From the NCBI GenBank assembly GCA_033557835.1, contig JAWQRO010000275.1, positions 1 to 45,119 on the forward strand: a stretch of DNA of 45,119 bases. Direction: 5' to 3'. The notes below the pieces were generated by a model. That model saw only the letters and a list, made by a program, of their open reading frames with translations, made no database searches and was not told the DNA's origin. The stretch is from Helochares maculicollis. Lineage: Eukaryota; Arthropoda; Insecta; Coleoptera; Hydrophilidae. The position numbers and the translations under genes were made by a program. Below are positions 43,247-45,119 of the stretch, piece by piece; the stretch's first letter is position 1; each line of letters opens with the position of its first letter.

Positions 43247-44538
43247 CGAGGCGTGTTCAAAAAGTATCGCGAATTTAGTGTTTTTTCAAAAATTATTTAT
43301 TTATTCATGAATATCTATTTTGTTCCCTTCAAAGTAATCCTCATGAGATATTATACACTTGTGCCAACGTTTTTTCCAATCTTCGAAGCACTTAAAAAAA
43401 TCATTTTCCTTTATCTTGTTCAGCTCCTCCTTCGGTGCCATTTTATCTCGTCAATATTAGCGTAGCGTCGTCCTTTCATGGGTCTCTTTAGTTTCGGGAA
43501 CAAGAAAACGTCACAGGGGGCCAGATCTGGGGAATATGGTTGCTGCGGCATCATTAATGTGTTGTTTTTGGCCAAAAAGTCGCGCACAAGCAACGATGTG
43601 TGAGCAGGGGCGTTATCGTGGTGCAAAAGCCAATTTTTGTTCTTCCACAAATCCGGGTGTTTCTGACGAATTGCTTCATGAAAATGGCGCATAACTTGCA
43701 GGTAATATTCCTTATTGACCGTTATACCTTATACAAGAACTCAGGATGCACCACGCTCCTGCAATCGAAGAAAACGGTAAGCAAAACTTTCACATTCGAC
43801 GGAACTTGGCGCGCTTTTTTCGGTCTTGGTTCGTGTGGCAGCTTCCATTGAGATGATTGAGCTTTGGTTTCCACGTCATAACCGTAAACCCACGATTCAT
43901 CCCCAGTTAAGACTCTCTAGAGCAAATTTGGGTCGTCGCGGACAGAGTCCAATAGTTCATTAGCAATTTTCATACGAAGCTGTTTTTGGTCGAAGTTGAG
44001 CAATTTTGGAATGAATTTCGCGTCGAACTGTGTCATGCCCAAATTATTAATAAAAATCGAATGGTACGAGCCAATCGATATGTCCAGGTCCTCAGCAACT
44101 TCTATAACGGTGATTCGACGATTGGTCAATACCATTTTCTTCACTCCATCAATTTTTTCGGCTGTTGTTGAAGTGCTCACATCTTCTCGGCCTTCTGAGA
44201 ACATTTTGTACCACCGATTAACATTGCTTTGGTCCAAGGTAACTTCTTCGTATGCCACAGTCAACAGTCGGAATGCATCCGCGCACTTAATTTCGTTTTT
44301 CACACAATATTTGATACAGGTTCTTTAAACCATTTTTTTGAATAGGTAAAAATCGAAGACGAGCTAAAAGGCGTGCAAGCAAAGCAGCTGTCAACAATTA
44401 ACTGAACATTCAAAATGACCGAACTTGTTGGTATAAGTTAGAGATATTAGTACCAACATAACGCCACAAAAAATCGAAATTCGAATATATGTAACCTGCG
44501 AAAATTTTAAATTCGCGATACTTATTGAACACACCTCG
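43247..44538 (-). pseudogene. Near-full-length DD34D mariner, 1292 bp
   Basis: Minus strand: start near 44303 with CADAFRLLTVAYEEVTLDQS and NVNRWYKMFSEGRED (HTH1), DLDISIGSYHSIFINNLGMT (HTH2), LTGDESWVYGYDVE (first Asp), HHDNAPAHTSLLVRD (second Asp) and YSPDLAPCDVFLFPKLKRPM (third Asp). All three Asp codons are present with 34 residues between the second and third. An in-frame stop at about 43917-43919 and frameshifts near 43735 and 43440 inactivate it. Both terminal repeats intact. The copy at 1-296 is the same family in the same orientation. Confidence 0.9.
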
Positions 44539-44540
44539 TA

Positions 44541-44935
44541 AATTTGGACAGTACTATTTTCAAAATTATTAGATTGTAGATTAATTTGAAGATTAAGGGA
44601 TTGAAGTATTTAAATAAACCAAAATGTGTGACTTATAAATTTGAAATGTACTCAGAAAGTCAGATTTTCTCTCCCTTAGTGAAGAACCACGACAACTGTC
44701 TCTTTGTTAACTTGTGTTACGGCTACGAAATAAATTTGGTCAGTACTATTTTCAAAATTATTAGATTGTAGATTAATTTGAGGATTAAAGGATAAAAGTA
44801 TTTAGGTGAACAAAATAGGTGATTTACAAATTTGAAATGTACTCAGAAAGTCAGATTTTCTCTCTTAGTTAAGATCCATGGCGACTATCTCTTTGTCGAC
44901 TTTTTAAAATTATGAGATTGTATAGGGTTGGGCAC
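44541..44935 (+). repeat. 192-bp tandem repeat, units II and III
   Basis: Unit II 44541-44731, unit III from 44732, truncated near 44930. Shared words: ATTAGATTGTAGATTAATTT, GAAATGTACTCAGAAAGTCA and TCTCTTTGTTAACTTG. Confidence 0.8.
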
Positions 44936-45119
44936 TCGATGTGTAGCGTATTCAAAAGGCCATGAATTCGGTTTAAAAAAGTATTTTTATTCATTTTAAA
45001 GTACAGAATGTGTGAAAATAATCAACAATTCAGAATCAATTTATTTGGTTTCGATATGACCACCTTTTGCCTTGACTATGGCTTTGAGACGGTCAAAAAA
45101 CGAATCGCAAGCTGCCCGA
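44936..45119 (-). pseudogene. Tc1-like transposase C-terminus at window edge
   Basis: Minus strand reads RAACDSFFDRLKAIVKAKGG then HIETK and a stop (about 45119-45047): the typical end of a Tc1-group transposase. The element's 3' non-coding end runs toward 44936. The remainder lies beyond the window. Confidence 0.7.

Larger units (their letters stand above)
42214..44538 (-). mobile_element. Composite mariner in a 192-bp tandem array
   Basis: Left end CGAGGTGTGTTCAAAAAGTA (42214), right end complementary, ending at 44538; TA at 42212-42213 and 44539-44540, restoring the GAAATAAATTTGG junction of the array. Contains a truncated 3' end (42214-42678), a spacer (42679-43244) and a complete mariner with its own left terminus (43247-44538). 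Confidence 0.85.

Noticed and set aside
42022..44935. 192-bp repeats as a CRISPR-like array.
   Set aside because: Units are contiguous 190-bp tandem copies without unique spacers, in a eukaryotic genome; the interruption is a transposon.

Overview
This is a eukaryotic, almost certainly insect, nuclear DNA window: intron-split genes with GT/AG splice sites, AT-rich spacers, and many decayed Tc1/mariner, LINE and Gypsy copies. Two host genes are visible. The first is the 3' half of an Fmr1 (fragile X protein) orthologue on the + strand. Its six exons at 726-863, 951-1094, 1272-1644, 6076-6264, 6489-6611 and 11429-11595 join in frame and encode the second KH domain, an RGG box, a basic region and the conserved LVNGT-type C-terminus. 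Its 5' half lies before the window. The second, convergent on the - strand, is the 3' end of a C2H2 zinc-finger gene (18870-18957 joined to 18648-18798, possibly also an exon ending at 19335). I could not assign the species.

Layout: 1-296 is one end of a mariner. 299-12350 is Fmr1; its 4.4-kb intron (1645-6075) shows no element, while its last intron (6612-11428) holds a hairpin-tailed repeat, a DD41D transposon corpse, two mariner remnants and an unidentified broken coding remnant. 12945-16310 is a GC-richer higher-order repeat block, followed to 18110 by short repeats that share its 3' tail. 18560-18957 is the zinc-finger gene. 20551-29378 is a 2.37-kb tandem duplication (dead LINE + mariner scrap + tail repeat); its second copy was later hit by a Gypsy-type LTR element. 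30570-33905 is a DD41D transposon split exactly at a TA by a mariner. 34165-38470 holds mariner remnants and a repeated LINE-like tail. 38473-40372 and 42214-44538 are two more mariners. The window ends in a Tc1-like transposase C-terminus.

Three things stand out. (1) Three mariners of different families share one unusual architecture: one TA target site, but the element's 3' end is present twice, separated by 0.57-0.84 kb of non-mariner filler, as expected from aberrant double-strand gap repair. (2) A short interspersed repeat carries up to three evenly spaced ACTTCCGGT boxes (the ETS-factor consensus on the other strand) plus a terminal hairpin. (3) Fmr1 has a readable alternative end at 1692-1694 and two frame-neutral exons, so several C-termini are possible. 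No CRISPR, rRNA or tRNA gene was seen.
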